Origin: Sphingobacterium sp. SGG-5
GTDB lineage: Bacteria > Bacteroidota > Bacteroidia > Sphingobacteriales > Sphingobacteriaceae
Direction: 5' to 3'
Length of the DNA stretch: 64,000 nucleotides
NCBI RefSeq assembly: GCF_011043525.1
Contig: NZ_JAAKGO010000004.1
Location: 248,001 to 312,000 of the forward strand
The notes under the pieces were generated by a model. That model was given only the letters and a program-made list of their open reading frames with translations. It was not told the origin of the DNA and did no database searches. A program made the translations under genes and the position numbers. Of this stretch, positions 41,756 to 51,177 are shown piece after piece; within the stretch, counting starts at the first letter, position 1; every line of letters starts with the position of its first letter.

Positions 41756-42319
41756 GTGAAAAACACGAAGTTGTCAGATAGCGTTTTAGTAGAAATGCTG
41801 TTGTCTCCTAAAATGGAACTAAAAGCATTTGATATGCTTTTTTTTCGCTATTCAGAAGGTGTTTTTGGTTTTATACTGGGCGTTTCAAAAGATTATTATA
41901 TTGCTGAAGAGGTAGTACAAAATGTATTTATTCTATTATGGAAGAAGCGTACACTATTGGATAAAACCAGATCTTTGAAATCTTTGCTCTTTTCTATGGC
42001 ACACAATGAGATGATTTCATTGTTTCGTAAACAGAAATCTGAACATACAAAAAGGGAAAATTTTTATGCAGCCTTTCCTTCGGAACTGTCCGAGGAAACA
42101 GAATATGAGATCGAGTTCAAAAATCTACGGGAATTGGTAGATCAGGCCATAAACACATTGCCCGAAAAAAGACAGGAGATTTATCGTCTGAGCAAAGAAC
42201 ACGGCTTATCCAATAAGGAGATATCCGAACGCCTGTCTATATCATTAAAGACGGTAGAAAACCAAATGACGGCGGCGCGACGAACGTTAAGAAGTTATAT
42301 CAATTTTTTCGATTTTTAG
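41756..42319 (+). CDS. ECF RNA polymerase sigma factor (island)
   Basis: This 187-aa sigma-70-family protein begins at a GTG (no in-frame ATG gives a longer or better region 2). Region 2 contains FDMLFFRYSEGVFGFILG and AEEVVQNVFILLWKKRTLLD (about 48-67). Region 4 contains LPEKRQEIYRLSKEHGLS and the helix-turn-helix EISERLSISLKTVENQMTAA (about 156-175). It is paired with the FecR gene upstream and probably drives the susC at 43356. The weak start codon may keep the sigma factor below the level of its anti-sigma factor, which is inference. Confidence 0.9.
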   Translation: MKNTKLSDSVLVEMLLSPKMELKAFDMLFFRYSEGVFGFILGVSKDYYIAEEVVQNVFILLWKKRTLLDKTRSLKSLLFSMAHNEMISLFRKQKSEHTKRENFYAAFPSELSEETEYEIEFKNLRELVDQAINTLPEKRQEIYRLSKEHGLSNKEISERLSISLKTVENQMTAARRTLRSYINFFDF

Positions 42320-42331
42320 TCAACTCATATT

Positions 42332-43210
42332 TTGTCATGGGATTTATCCATATCCGGAAATGGGGACAAAGGAAGATGGGGTGGGTGGGCATTTGTCGGC
42401 CTGTTGTCGGTTGTTTTGTGCTGGTTGGTCATCGGACGACAAGACAGGAAAGATGGAAGAGAAATCATAAGCAACACACCGAGTTGGACGGAAGGCACCT
42501 TTGTCAATTATATCTCCTTCCTAGTCCAAAAGGATCCTTCCTTTGCCAAAGAGTCATTAGATGAAATGATAGTTAATGTGGCTACGGATAGTTTAATGTT
42601 ATACAATATATTAACCTGGTCTGAAAAATATTTTTTTAATCCCAATTCTCCCTTTCGAAATGAAGATTTTTTTGAAGTTTTGCTTCAGCGGGCGTTGACC
42701 ACACCTGTATTAGATACACTCCAAAGGGAGCGCTACAGAAAGCTACTGCTGTTAATGCAAAAGAACAGTATTGGTGAGTACGCTACTGATTTTGATTTCA
42801 CGCTGAACAATAACAAAAGATTCTCTTTGTATAATATAGAAGCAGAATTCTTAATCTTGTTTTTCGGTAATCCAGCATGCCCGGCGTGCAAAGAAATGAC
42901 AGATAGGATAGCCCGGTCGGAAATCATATTGAATTTATTGGAGAGAAAAATAAATGGAAAACCCCTATTGAAAGTGCTTCATCTGTATACAGACAGCAAT
43001 ATAGCACTGTGGTATGAACACATGGCCCATTTTCCTTCAAAGTGGCTGAATGCGCACGACAAAACCAGGTATATCAAGACCAGGGAATTATATGATCTTA
43101 AAGCACTACCTACCTTGTATTTACTGGATAAAAATAAAAAGGTACTTCTTAAAGATGTGCCCTTTGACGTATTAGAAGCCTATTTATTACAATTTTTAAA
43201 TTTTCAATAG
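42332..43210 (+). CDS. Membrane-anchored thioredoxin-like protein with DUF5106-like domain
   Basis: This 292-aa protein is read from a TTG 12 nt after the sigma-factor stop; it is the only NTG codon that keeps the N-terminal membrane helix (WAFVGLLSVVLCWLVIG, about 19-35). Residues about 50-160 resemble DUF5106 (NPNSPFRNEDFFEVLLQRAL). Residues about 160-290 form a TlpA/thioredoxin-like fold with the redox motif CPAC in FGNPACPACKEM near 184-195 and a LKALPTLYLLDKNKKVLL segment carrying the cis-proline. It would act in the periplasm on disulfides. Its place in a FecR/sigma operon is unusual; an effect on folding or redox state of the SusC system is speculation. Confidence 0.75.
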   Translation: MSWDLSISGNGDKGRWGGWAFVGLLSVVLCWLVIGRQDRKDGREIISNTPSWTEGTFVNYISFLVQKDPSFAKESLDEMIVNVATDSLMLYNILTWSEKYFFNPNSPFRNEDFFEVLLQRALTTPVLDTLQRERYRKLLLLMQKNSIGEYATDFDFTLNNNKRFSLYNIEAEFLILFFGNPACPACKEMTDRIARSEIILNLLERKINGKPLLKVLHLYTDSNIALWYEHMAHFPSKWLNAHDKTRYIKTRELYDLKALPTLYLLDKNKKVLLKDVPFDVLEAYLLQFLNFQ

Positions 43211-43301
43211 GGGTTTTGCTCTACTCGATACGTATTATTAGAAATTGAACTGATAATAAGCCTTGTTGTAAATCTTCAAGTAGAATTTTTTAAAAACCGT
43301 A

Positions 43302-43329
43302 TATACCATAAGGGTATAATGTAGGGTAT
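43302..43329. promoter_or_regulatory. Inverted repeat with extra half-site upstream of the island susC
   Basis: TATACC (43302-43307) and GGTATA (43313-43318) form a 6-bp inverted repeat with a 5-nt spacer. A further GGGTAT (43324-43329) lies 12 bp downstream in direct orientation. They sit 27 nt before the SusC ATG at 43356. This could be an operator or part of the promoter read by the island sigma factor. Confidence 0.3.
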
Positions 43330-43355
43330 TATAATATAAAATCATTTTATAAACC

Positions 43356-46300
43356 ATGAATAAATACGTACAAAAACTAACCTTAAGAAGAAAGTATCGA
43401 GCTTTAAAAAACTGCTTTCTGGTTTTTTTTATTGGCTTATCCCTTATGGGGACAGGTTTGGCGCAGCAACCTCAAAGTGCTGCTGTGACCATCAATGTCA
43501 AAGATACACCTTTGAGAAACGTCATGAGAATCATCGAGGATCAATCGGGATTTTCCTTTATGTACAGTAGCAATATTGTTAACCTCAATCATCGGGTTTC
43601 AGTATCGCTGACAAATGTATCTCCCGAACGAGCCTTGCAAGAGATTTTTAAAAATACAGGCATAAGCTATGCTATTCAGGATAAGATAATTACGCTAAAT
43701 AAAACCGTAGTAAGGAGCCGACAAGCAGAGCGACAATCTATTACCGTGTCGGGATTGGTTACTGACGATGAAAATGCAGCTCTTGTCGGTGTAAGTGTTT
43801 CGCTAAAAGATGATCCTTCCCGGAATGCCGTAACTGGATATAATGGTCGGTATGTCCTTCCTAACGTCGCTACAGATGCTATTCTCGAATTTCGGCATTT
43901 GGGCAGAATGACCATGGAAGTCCCTGTACAGGAGAGATCGAATATTGATGTGCAGATGGAAATCACCAAGTTGATGTTGGAGGATGTTAAAGTGATTGGG
44001 ATTGGTTATGGATCTGTCCAAAAACGAGACCTTACAGGAGCTGTAGCGTCCATCGATGGTGATAAGCTTGCTGCATTTAGCAATACCACTATTTCACAAT
44101 CTCTTCAAGGCCGGCTCCCCGGCGTTGAAGTACGTATGACAAGTTCTGAGCCTGGAGCGACTCCTCAGATTCGTATTCGTGGTACCAACTCGATTATGGG
44201 AGGAAACGAGCCGTTATGGATTATAGATGGATTTCCGGGAATGCCCAATATGTTAAATGTAGCAGATATTGAAAGCGTCGAGGTACTTAAAGATGCTTCT
44301 GCTACCGCAATATATGGTTCGAGAGGAGCCAACGGAGTAATCATTGTAACGACCAAACAAGGGGTTGTGGGGCGCGCGCAGGTAGATTATAATGGTCGCT
44401 ATGGTGTCTCTACTGTAGCCAGAAGGTTGCCTTTGATGATGGCGAATGAATATATGCAGTATCAAAACATACTCAATGTAAATGCATTGGGTGTTCCTTA
44501 TTTTTCACAAGAAGATATTGATTATGCTGGCGTGGGATACGACTGGCAGGAATTAGCTTTTCGCCATGCTCGGACGAATGAGCATTCGGTATCCTTAAAA
44601 GGAGGGACAGACAAAACGCGTGTAGCACTTAGCTCGAGTTATTATGATGAAGAGGGAATTATTCAAGGAAGTGACATAAACCGGGTATCGTTACATGGTA
44701 ATATCAACCAAAAAATATCTGATAAATTAAGTATAATTAGCAACCTAATCTATACACGGACAAAGCATAATAAACAAAGTGGTATTTTGAGTTCCTTTGT
44801 GATGGCACCTCCTACTGCAGGGCCGTATGATGATGAAGGTAATTATACAGACTTTCGTACCCTATATCCATTTTCTCCTTCGGGACAAAATAACCCCGAA
44901 GCACAGATCCGGGAAAAAAGTTATCTTTGGACATCCAACCGAACAATGGCTAACGCTGCCGTACTGTACAAGCCGATCGAGGAACTGACATTTAGGATTG
45001 CATTGAATGCTAATATGTCAAATGCCCGACAAGATGATTATACGACTACAAAATATCCGACGTCTACAGGAGATGCAAGTATTGACCAATCTGAAGATTT
45101 ATCACTCAACAACGACAACACAGTGACCTACGCACAGAAGATCGGTCTTCATGATTTTTCCATTATGGGCGGGGTGACATACGAACAAAGTGAAAGTAAA
45201 GGAACTTCCATGTCGGGACATGGCTTTTTAAATGATTTAGGAGGTACCTATAATATTGCAGCAGCAGAAATGAAAGATACCCCGACGGCTTCCTATTCGA
45301 AATGGGCCATGCTTTCTTATTTGGGACGTTTGAATTATACATATAATGATAAATATCTGGCAACGGTAAGCTTTCGGGCAGATGGTTCGTCTCGGTATAG
45401 TAAGGGGAGTAAGTGGGGATATTTCCCTTCGGCAGCATTTGCTTGGCGTGTAAAAGAAGAATCTTTTTTGAAAGATATCGATATCATCAATAATCTAAAA
45501 TTACGTGCAGGATATGGTGAATCTGGGAATACCGCAATCAGTCCTTATGCTACACTTGATTTGCTGACCCCTATGTCGACAATATTCGGTAAAGAAGAGT
45601 ATCAGCTGTATCATCCTTCGAGCTTTTTCAACCATGCTTTGAAATGGGAGACTACGGCGCAATGGAATTTTGGTATAGATATAGGAATGTGGCAGAACCG
45701 CCTAAGATTGACGGCTGATTATTATATAAAGAACACCTACGATCTACTTAATAATGTGGAATTGCCTGAATCAAGTGGCTTTATCAGTGGAACAAAAAAT
45801 ATCGGAGAGATGCGGAATAAAGGATTCGAATTCCAAGCTGATGCTCGTCTGCTAGATCGGGTGGTCAAGTGGGATCTCTCCTTGAATGCATCGTTCAATA
45901 AAAATGAAGTATATAGTCTCCCTTTTGACGAAGATGTGCCAGGAACTAAACGGAGTATCACCATCATCAACGACTATATTAACTTATTGAGGGAAGGACA
46001 GCCTATAGGCGTGTTCTACGGATATGTTGAAGACGGCTATGATGCAGCTGGCAGTATCCGTTATAAAAATCTCGATAATGATAGCGGTGGTCTAATAAAT
46101 GAGCTCGACAAAGATATCATTGGTGACCCTAATCCTTTCTGTACATTTGGATTAAGCACCAGTGTTGCTTATAAAAACTTTACGTTAAGTGCATTTGCAC
46201 AAGGCTCGTATGGTAATGATATCTATTCATTAGCTATGGCCAGCCTTACCCATAACTACAGTGGTAACCGGGGTATAAATACATTCCGTGACGTGTTATA

Positions 46301-46640
46301 CGATTACTGGACCCCTGAAAACCCGAATGCCACTTATCCTGCATTAACAGCAGCAGCGACAACTTCGTTGCGGATGTCTGATCGCTTTGTGTACGATGGT
46401 TCCTACATCCGACTGAGAAATGTAGAGTTGTCTTATAATATTCCGTTGAAAGGTGTAAACTGGATACAATCCATGGGAGTATATTGCAGTGTGCAGAATT
46501 TATTCACTTTCAGCTCTTATCCATTCTATAACCCTGATGTCAATACGTATGGAGGTTCGTCTTCCGTGAGCCAAGGTGTTGACAATTTTTCTTACCCCTC
46601 GGCCAAGGGATATACAACTGGTGTGAGAATGCAGTTTTAA
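43356..46640 (+). CDS. SusC/RagA TonB-linked outer-membrane protein with STN domain (island)
   Basis: This 1094-aa protein has a long signal region (to about residue 37, GTGLAQ). An STN domain at about 46-100 (TPLRNVMRIIEDQSGFSFMY) is followed by a carboxypeptidase-like domain at about 128-205 (VSGLVTDDENAALVGVSVS). Plug motifs (IRIRGTNSIMGGNEPLWIID and VLKDASATAIYGSRGANGVI) and a barrel ending TTGVRMQF complete it. The STN domain links it to the FecR/sigma pair at 40745/41756. It is the outer-membrane channel of the island's uptake system; the SusD is 19 nt downstream. Confidence 0.95.
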   Translation: MNKYVQKLTLRRKYRALKNCFLVFFIGLSLMGTGLAQQPQSAAVTINVKDTPLRNVMRIIEDQSGFSFMYSSNIVNLNHRVSVSLTNVSPERALQEIFKNTGISYAIQDKIITLNKTVVRSRQAERQSITVSGLVTDDENAALVGVSVSLKDDPSRNAVTGYNGRYVLPNVATDAILEFRHLGRMTMEVPVQERSNIDVQMEITKLMLEDVKVIGIGYGSVQKRDLTGAVASIDGDKLAAFSNTTISQSLQGRLPGVEVRMTSSEPGATPQIRIRGTNSIMGGNEPLWIIDGFPGMPNMLNVADIESVEVLKDASATAIYGSRGANGVIIVTTKQGVVGRAQVDYNGRYGVSTVARRLPLMMANEYMQYQNILNVNALGVPYFSQEDIDYAGVGYDWQELAFRHARTNEHSVSLKGGTDKTRVALSSSYYDEEGIIQGSDINRVSLHGNINQKISDKLSIISNLIYTRTKHNKQSGILSSFVMAPPTAGPYDDEGNYTDFRTLYPFSPSGQNNPEAQIREKSYLWTSNRTMANAAVLYKPIEELTFRIALNANMSNARQDDYTTTKYPTSTGDASIDQSEDLSLNNDNTVTYAQKIGLHDFSIMGGVTYEQSESKGTSMSGHGFLNDLGGTYNIAAAEMKDTPTASYSKWAMLSYLGRLNYTYNDKYLATVSFRADGSSRYSKGSKWGYFPSAAFAWRVKEESFLKDIDIINNLKLRAGYGESGNTAISPYATLDLLTPMSTIFGKEEYQLYHPSSFFNHALKWETTAQWNFGIDIGMWQNRLRLTADYYIKNTYDLLNNVELPESSGFISGTKNIGEMRNKGFEFQADARLLDRVVKWDLSLNASFNKNEVYSLPFDEDVPGTKRSITIINDYINLLREGQPIGVFYGYVEDGYDAAGSIRYKNLDNDSGGLINELDKDIIGDPNPFCTFGLSTSVAYKNFTLSAFAQGSYGNDIYSLAMASLTHNYSGNRGINTFRDVLYDYWTPENPNATYPALTAAATTSLRMSDRFVYDGSYIRLRNVELSYNIPLKGVNWIQSMGVYCSVQNLFTFSSYPFYNPDVNTYGGSSSVSQGVDNFSYPSAKGYTTGVRMQF

Positions 46641-46659
46641 TTTTCAAAAGATCTTAAAA

Positions 46660-48126
46660 ATGAAAAATAAATTAATATTAAATATTGCTTTGATTACGAC
46701 ACTAACTTTCTCTGGTTGTGGAGATCTGGAAATATTAGAAGAAAAACCAGTAAAAGAGGCGACTCAAGGCTTTATGACAGATGCGGAGCATATTGAGTCG
46801 GTGTTGCTTTCTTGTTATTATCAGGTTAAGCGTTACGAATGTTTTAGCCGTTATTACCATACCAATATTGAGGCCTTGGCTGATTATGCCTCTTCAATAG
46901 GGTCATTTGAATATGTAGGACGATATCTAGGAGCCGATCCGACGACTACATCCCGTATGAATGATGTATGGGCTTGTTTTTATCGGGCTATTCGTTTTGC
47001 AAATATGATTATCGCATATGCTCCTGATGCGGAAGAAGCGTCACCTCAAGAGATTAAGGAATTAATAGCCGAAGCTCGTTTTCTTCGGGCGTTCTGTTAC
47101 TTACATTTAGCACAGTTATGGGGTGCAGTACCGTTGTCTACGGAAGAAGAACTGTCCAATAGCGAAGAAACCAACTTGCCACGTATTCCACAAAATCAAA
47201 TTTTTGCCTTTGCGGCATCAGATTTAGAAATTGCAGCCGCCGATTTACCGGATAATCAACCTGTAGTAGGGCGTCCACAAAAAATGACAGCAAAAGCCGT
47301 ACTCGCAGAGGTTTATTTACATTTAGAGGAATGGGCTAAAGCACGTGATCATGCGCTGGATGTGATTAATTCGGGCAAATACCGTTTGGTAGAGGTCAGC
47401 CAGTCGGATGATTTCTATAAACTTTACCATCCTAAATTGGTCAATTCTACGGAAGAAATCTTTTACCTGAAATATCGAGAGGGAAAAGAATATGGATCCG
47501 CTTTCGCTTCTATGTTACATCGGGGTAAACAGTATTATAATGGGAATGCATATTCTGGAATCCATTCGACCTATGCAAACCCCTTCTATGCCAATTGGTC
47601 AGATAACGATTTACGGAAGGCTTTCAATGTATATGTGGTCAACGTGAGTGGACAGAATCTCATTTACAATAAGAAGTTTATCGAGACAGATGCAGTAGGA
47701 GATAGTGGAGGAAGCGATATTCCATTATACCGTTTGGCGGATGTCCTTTTGTTTTATGCAGAAGCGGCGTGTCGGGCCAACAATGGTATTCCGACAGCAG
47801 ACGCCATGGAAAAGCTCAATATGGTACATCGACGTGCTTATGGCAAGAGAAGCGGCGTAGCAGATCCATCTGTTGATTATAAACTTAATGATTACAATAC
47901 GGAAGAAAAATTTATCGAGTTGGTTTTAACTGAACGTGGATACGAGACCTGTTATGAAGGAAAACGGTATAACGACCTTAAACGAACAGGTAAACTAGCA
48001 GAGTATGTTTTAGACAAAAAGGGTATTGTGGTTAGCGAGGCAGGATATTGGTTCGCTATCCCTGATCAGGAATTTTTATACAATAAGGGAGTGGATCCAA
48101 ATAAAGATCAGAATCCTGGCTATTAA
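46660..48126 (+). CDS. SusD/RagB-family lipoprotein (island)
   Basis: This 488-aa lipoprotein has a signal ending LTFSGC. SusD features are AEARFLRAFCYLHLAQLWG (about 142-160), PLYRLADVLLFYAEAACRANN (about 361 on; first residues shown only as a guide) and TERGYETCYEGKRYNDLKRTG (about 424 on). The C-terminus DQEFLYNKGVDPNKDQNPGY is the family's usual end. It should be the surface binding partner of the preceding SusC. A gap of about 100 nt separates it from the glycosidase gene. Confidence 0.93.
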   Translation: MKNKLILNIALITTLTFSGCGDLEILEEKPVKEATQGFMTDAEHIESVLLSCYYQVKRYECFSRYYHTNIEALADYASSIGSFEYVGRYLGADPTTTSRMNDVWACFYRAIRFANMIIAYAPDAEEASPQEIKELIAEARFLRAFCYLHLAQLWGAVPLSTEEELSNSEETNLPRIPQNQIFAFAASDLEIAAADLPDNQPVVGRPQKMTAKAVLAEVYLHLEEWAKARDHALDVINSGKYRLVEVSQSDDFYKLYHPKLVNSTEEIFYLKYREGKEYGSAFASMLHRGKQYYNGNAYSGIHSTYANPFYANWSDNDLRKAFNVYVVNVSGQNLIYNKKFIETDAVGDSGGSDIPLYRLADVLLFYAEAACRANNGIPTADAMEKLNMVHRRAYGKRSGVADPSVDYKLNDYNTEEKFIELVLTERGYETCYEGKRYNDLKRTGKLAEYVLDKKGIVVSEAGYWFAIPDQEFLYNKGVDPNKDQNPGY

Positions 48127-48228
48127 ATTATATAGATCCTGTCATATCAATATATGATAATGTGAATGTATTAGCGAACGGACTTTATTAGGAATTAAAA
48201 AAAATAGAATAAAAAAAGACGAAATAAC

Positions 48229-49344
48229 ATGAAAAGAATAGTCGTATTTATGATTGCTTTATACTCTTTCGGGATGTATCGCTGTACACCGGAAACGGCC
48301 GGGCGATGGAGTGAGGAAAAAGCAAATGATTGGTATGCGAAGCAGGAATGGCCTATTGGAATAAATTATATAACATCTACGGCTATCAATCAGTTTGAAA
48401 TGTGGCAGGAAGAAACTTTTGATCCAGAGACGATAGACCGGGAGTTGGGTTGGGCGGAAGACTTGGGATTCAATACGGTACGTATCTTTTTGCATGATAT
48501 GGTTTGGGAAGCAGATCCAGAAGGATTCAGACAACGGTTAGATAAGTTCTTGGGTATATGCCAGGATCATAAGATGAAAGCTATTGTTACATTCTTTACA
48601 AATGGTGGACGTTTTGAAAACCCAAAATTAGGACCTCAGCCTGAATCCATTCCAGGCGTGCACAATTCGCAATGGATACAAAGCCCTGGATCTGCTAAAG
48701 TAAATGATCCTCAGGCATGGCCTATATTAGAACGTTATGTGAAAGATATCTTGACGGTACATGCCAACGACGATCGGATACTGCTATGGTGTTTGTATAA
48801 TGAACCTGAAAATTTGAAATTGGGCGCCGAGAGCCTTCCGTTATTACGGGCAGTTTTTAAATGGGGTAGGGAAGTTAATCCTTCTCAGCCACTTACGGCA
48901 CCGATTTGGTTACTTCCAGGTTCTCAAGGCACACGGACAGCGTTAGATATCGTGAGTTTCGTTGGCGAACACAGTGATGTTATGAGTTTCCATTGCTATT
49001 ATGAGCCCGAAGTCATGGAAACCTTTATCAAAATGTTGAAACGTTTTAACCGCCCGTTAATCTGTACCGAATATATGGGTCGCCCGCGTTCGACTTTTGA
49101 AGATATAATGCCTATCCTCAAACGAGAGCATGTTGGAGCTACAAGTTGGGGGTTGGTTGCAGGGAAGTGTAATTTTCATTTGCAGTGGTCCAGTAAAGCT
49201 GGAGATCCGGAGCCTGATGTGTGGTTTCATGATATTTTTCGTGTTGACGGTACTCCATATAGCCAAGCGGAGGTCGATTTTATACGTGAAATGACGGTAA
49301 ACAAATCATCAGTTGGGCAGGATACGACCACAGTAAACAAATAA
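48229..49344 (+). CDS. Clan GH-A glycoside hydrolase (GH5-like), lipoprotein
   Basis: This 371-aa protein has an N-terminal hydrophobic segment ending in a cysteine (FGMYRC, about residue 19), so it is probably lipid-anchored. The rest is a single TIM-barrel domain. LGFNTVRIFLHDMVW (about 83-97) is the typical second-strand region, WCLYNEPEN (about 186-194) carries the acid/base Glu after Asn, and LICTEYMGR (about 278-286) carries the probable nucleophile Glu. This spacing fits GH5 and related clan GH-A retaining enzymes. The substrate cannot be told from motifs; beta-mannosidic, beta-glucosidic or beta-galactosidic activity are all possible. Confidence 0.78.
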   Translation: MKRIVVFMIALYSFGMYRCTPETAGRWSEEKANDWYAKQEWPIGINYITSTAINQFEMWQEETFDPETIDRELGWAEDLGFNTVRIFLHDMVWEADPEGFRQRLDKFLGICQDHKMKAIVTFFTNGGRFENPKLGPQPESIPGVHNSQWIQSPGSAKVNDPQAWPILERYVKDILTVHANDDRILLWCLYNEPENLKLGAESLPLLRAVFKWGREVNPSQPLTAPIWLLPGSQGTRTALDIVSFVGEHSDVMSFHCYYEPEVMETFIKMLKRFNRPLICTEYMGRPRSTFEDIMPILKREHVGATSWGLVAGKCNFHLQWSSKAGDPEPDVWFHDIFRVDGTPYSQAEVDFIREMTVNKSSVGQDTTTVNK

Positions 49345-49361
49345 ATCTAATAATTCGTAAA

Positions 49362-51134
49362 ATGAAGTTGAAGATGAGTATTTTAATGTTGGCCATATCG
49401 GGTCTGTTATTAGATGGATGTGGGAAAAAGGATACGCCTCCCGGTTCTATGCCAGATACTGTGGGAATTCATAATATCTATGAATTAAATAAAGAGGAAG
49501 GATCACTCGATTCGCACGCAGGTGAAGAAAGTTCCAGCGTGCTCGAACTTGACTTTAATTCGTACGTAGAAGTCCCGTCTGCCACACTGGGAATTACCAA
49601 CCCAGTGTATTCCCGGATAAAAAAGAAAAAATCAGGAGGCTATATCTTATTTTATCAAAATGGACAAATTGGGTCCAATATATATTACTCGAACAGCGCG
49701 GATCTAAAAACATGGTCAGGTGGGAAGACCGTATTTCAGGAGACAGCTATAACATCATCACAAGGTGCTGACAGCAGACGATACTCAAGTGCTGATGCTG
49801 TGGTGTTAACGAATGGTGATATCCTGGCCGTTACCTCTTTCCGGGCAAATAAAGCTTATAGATATAGTCCGGAAACCAATGGTATCATGATAAGACGCAG
49901 TAAAGACAACGGTTTTACATGGGCCCCTGAGCAGGTTATCTATACCGGTACAAATTGGGAACCCTACATACTAGAGCTCCCTTCTGGAGAGTTACACTGC
50001 TATTTTACCGATACGGATCCCGTTTATAGCAATTCAGGAACTTCTATGGTTGTTTCTGGTGATGGTGGCAATACATGGTCTCCCTCGGGTACGAGCAACA
50101 ATTATAAAGTCATAAGACAGTATAAATATCTTAACCAGGGACGGCGTATCTATACCGATCAGATGCCTGTTGTCAGAATGTTGAATGACGGAAAGACATT
50201 AGCCGGATTTATGGAAGCTCGGTTGGAAACTAATAACCAGCCCGATGGCACCTCTTACTACATGATGTCTTTAGTGTATGGCGAAGATAATTGGCAGCAT
50301 CTCAGTGGAGATCAGGTCGGCCCGACAGATCGTCAATCCAACCTTTTTAGGGGAGCTGGCGGCTATTTGGCACAATTCCGGTCGGGCGAGACAGTAATCT
50401 CCTGTAACATCAACAACCTGTTTAGCATGAAAGTTGGAGATAATAAAGCCCGGAACTTCAATCATAAATCCTGGGCTACCGAATGGTATCAGCCCTTCTC
50501 GGGAACGGGATATTGGGGTAGCCTCGAAGTCGATGGCACGCACTCTATTGTAGGTACCATGCATAAAAGTGGCACCATTATGATCGGGCGTTTCATACTG
50601 AACCATCGTATCAATGCTCCTCAAAAGAACATTACGGTAGATGGAGATATCGGTGACTGGACGCATACCGACGCGCTGTTCATCGGAAGTCAGGGGCCAA
50701 CGCAGGCTACTTTCCGGTCCGCGGTAGATGCCCAAAATCTATATCTGCTCGTGGAGCGGCGTGACAACTATGTAGCGACAGGGGACAATATAGATTTATA
50801 TTTTCATAATAATGAGGGTAATTCGTTGAACGATAATTCATTAAAAATAACCATCGGACCGACAGGTATTGTCTCCTGTGCCAAATGGAATAGCAGTAGC
50901 TGGGAGGCGACAAGTGCTTCATTTCTTACCATCGCCAATCAAGTTTCAGGCGTCGTGGACGATGGAAGTGCTGACAATGGATATCTTTCGGAAATCAAAA
51001 TCCCTCTTTCTACCTTACAGGCGAGCGGTAATTATTTTAGATTCAACGCCGTTATGGTTGATGGGAAGACGACGGATACTTTCACTTTCGCCGACACAGG
51101 TAAACCCGACACCTGGATGTTGATAAAGAAATAG
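49362..51134 (+). CDS. BNR/sialidase-fold lipoprotein with C-terminal CBM9-like domain
   Basis: This 590-aa lipoprotein has a signal ending LLLDGC (about residue 20). Residues about 65-415 form a sialidase-like beta-propeller with Asp boxes SKDNGFTWA (near 185) and SGDGGNTWS (near 230). No FRIP-type arginine motif is seen, so sialidase activity is doubtful. Exo-arabinanase-like GH93 or another BNR-type hydrolase is more likely. Residues about 425-590 (ITVDGDIGDWTHTDALFIG, NLYLLVERRDN, NIDLYFHN) match the CBM9/DOMON-like carbohydrate-binding fold. With the GH-A enzyme it probably processes the glycan that the island's SusCD imports. Confidence 0.7.
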   Translation: MKLKMSILMLAISGLLLDGCGKKDTPPGSMPDTVGIHNIYELNKEEGSLDSHAGEESSSVLELDFNSYVEVPSATLGITNPVYSRIKKKKSGGYILFYQNGQIGSNIYYSNSADLKTWSGGKTVFQETAITSSQGADSRRYSSADAVVLTNGDILAVTSFRANKAYRYSPETNGIMIRRSKDNGFTWAPEQVIYTGTNWEPYILELPSGELHCYFTDTDPVYSNSGTSMVVSGDGGNTWSPSGTSNNYKVIRQYKYLNQGRRIYTDQMPVVRMLNDGKTLAGFMEARLETNNQPDGTSYYMMSLVYGEDNWQHLSGDQVGPTDRQSNLFRGAGGYLAQFRSGETVISCNINNLFSMKVGDNKARNFNHKSWATEWYQPFSGTGYWGSLEVDGTHSIVGTMHKSGTIMIGRFILNHRINAPQKNITVDGDIGDWTHTDALFIGSQGPTQATFRSAVDAQNLYLLVERRDNYVATGDNIDLYFHNNEGNSLNDNSLKITIGPTGIVSCAKWNSSSWEATSASFLTIANQVSGVVDDGSADNGYLSEIKIPLSTLQASGNYFRFNAVMVDGKTTDTFTFADTGKPDTWMLIKK

Positions 51135-51177
51135 CATCCTCTAAATAATAAAAACGAAATCATTAAAAATCAATATT

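Noticed and set aside
48142..48157. AT-rich hairpin after the island SusD gene as a terminator
   Set aside because: The stem is only 6 bp of A/T-rich sequence and no T-run follows.
49362..51134. Sialidase call for the island BNR protein
   Set aside because: It has two Asp boxes but no FRIP-type arginine motif at the start of the propeller, and the locus has no sialic-acid genes.
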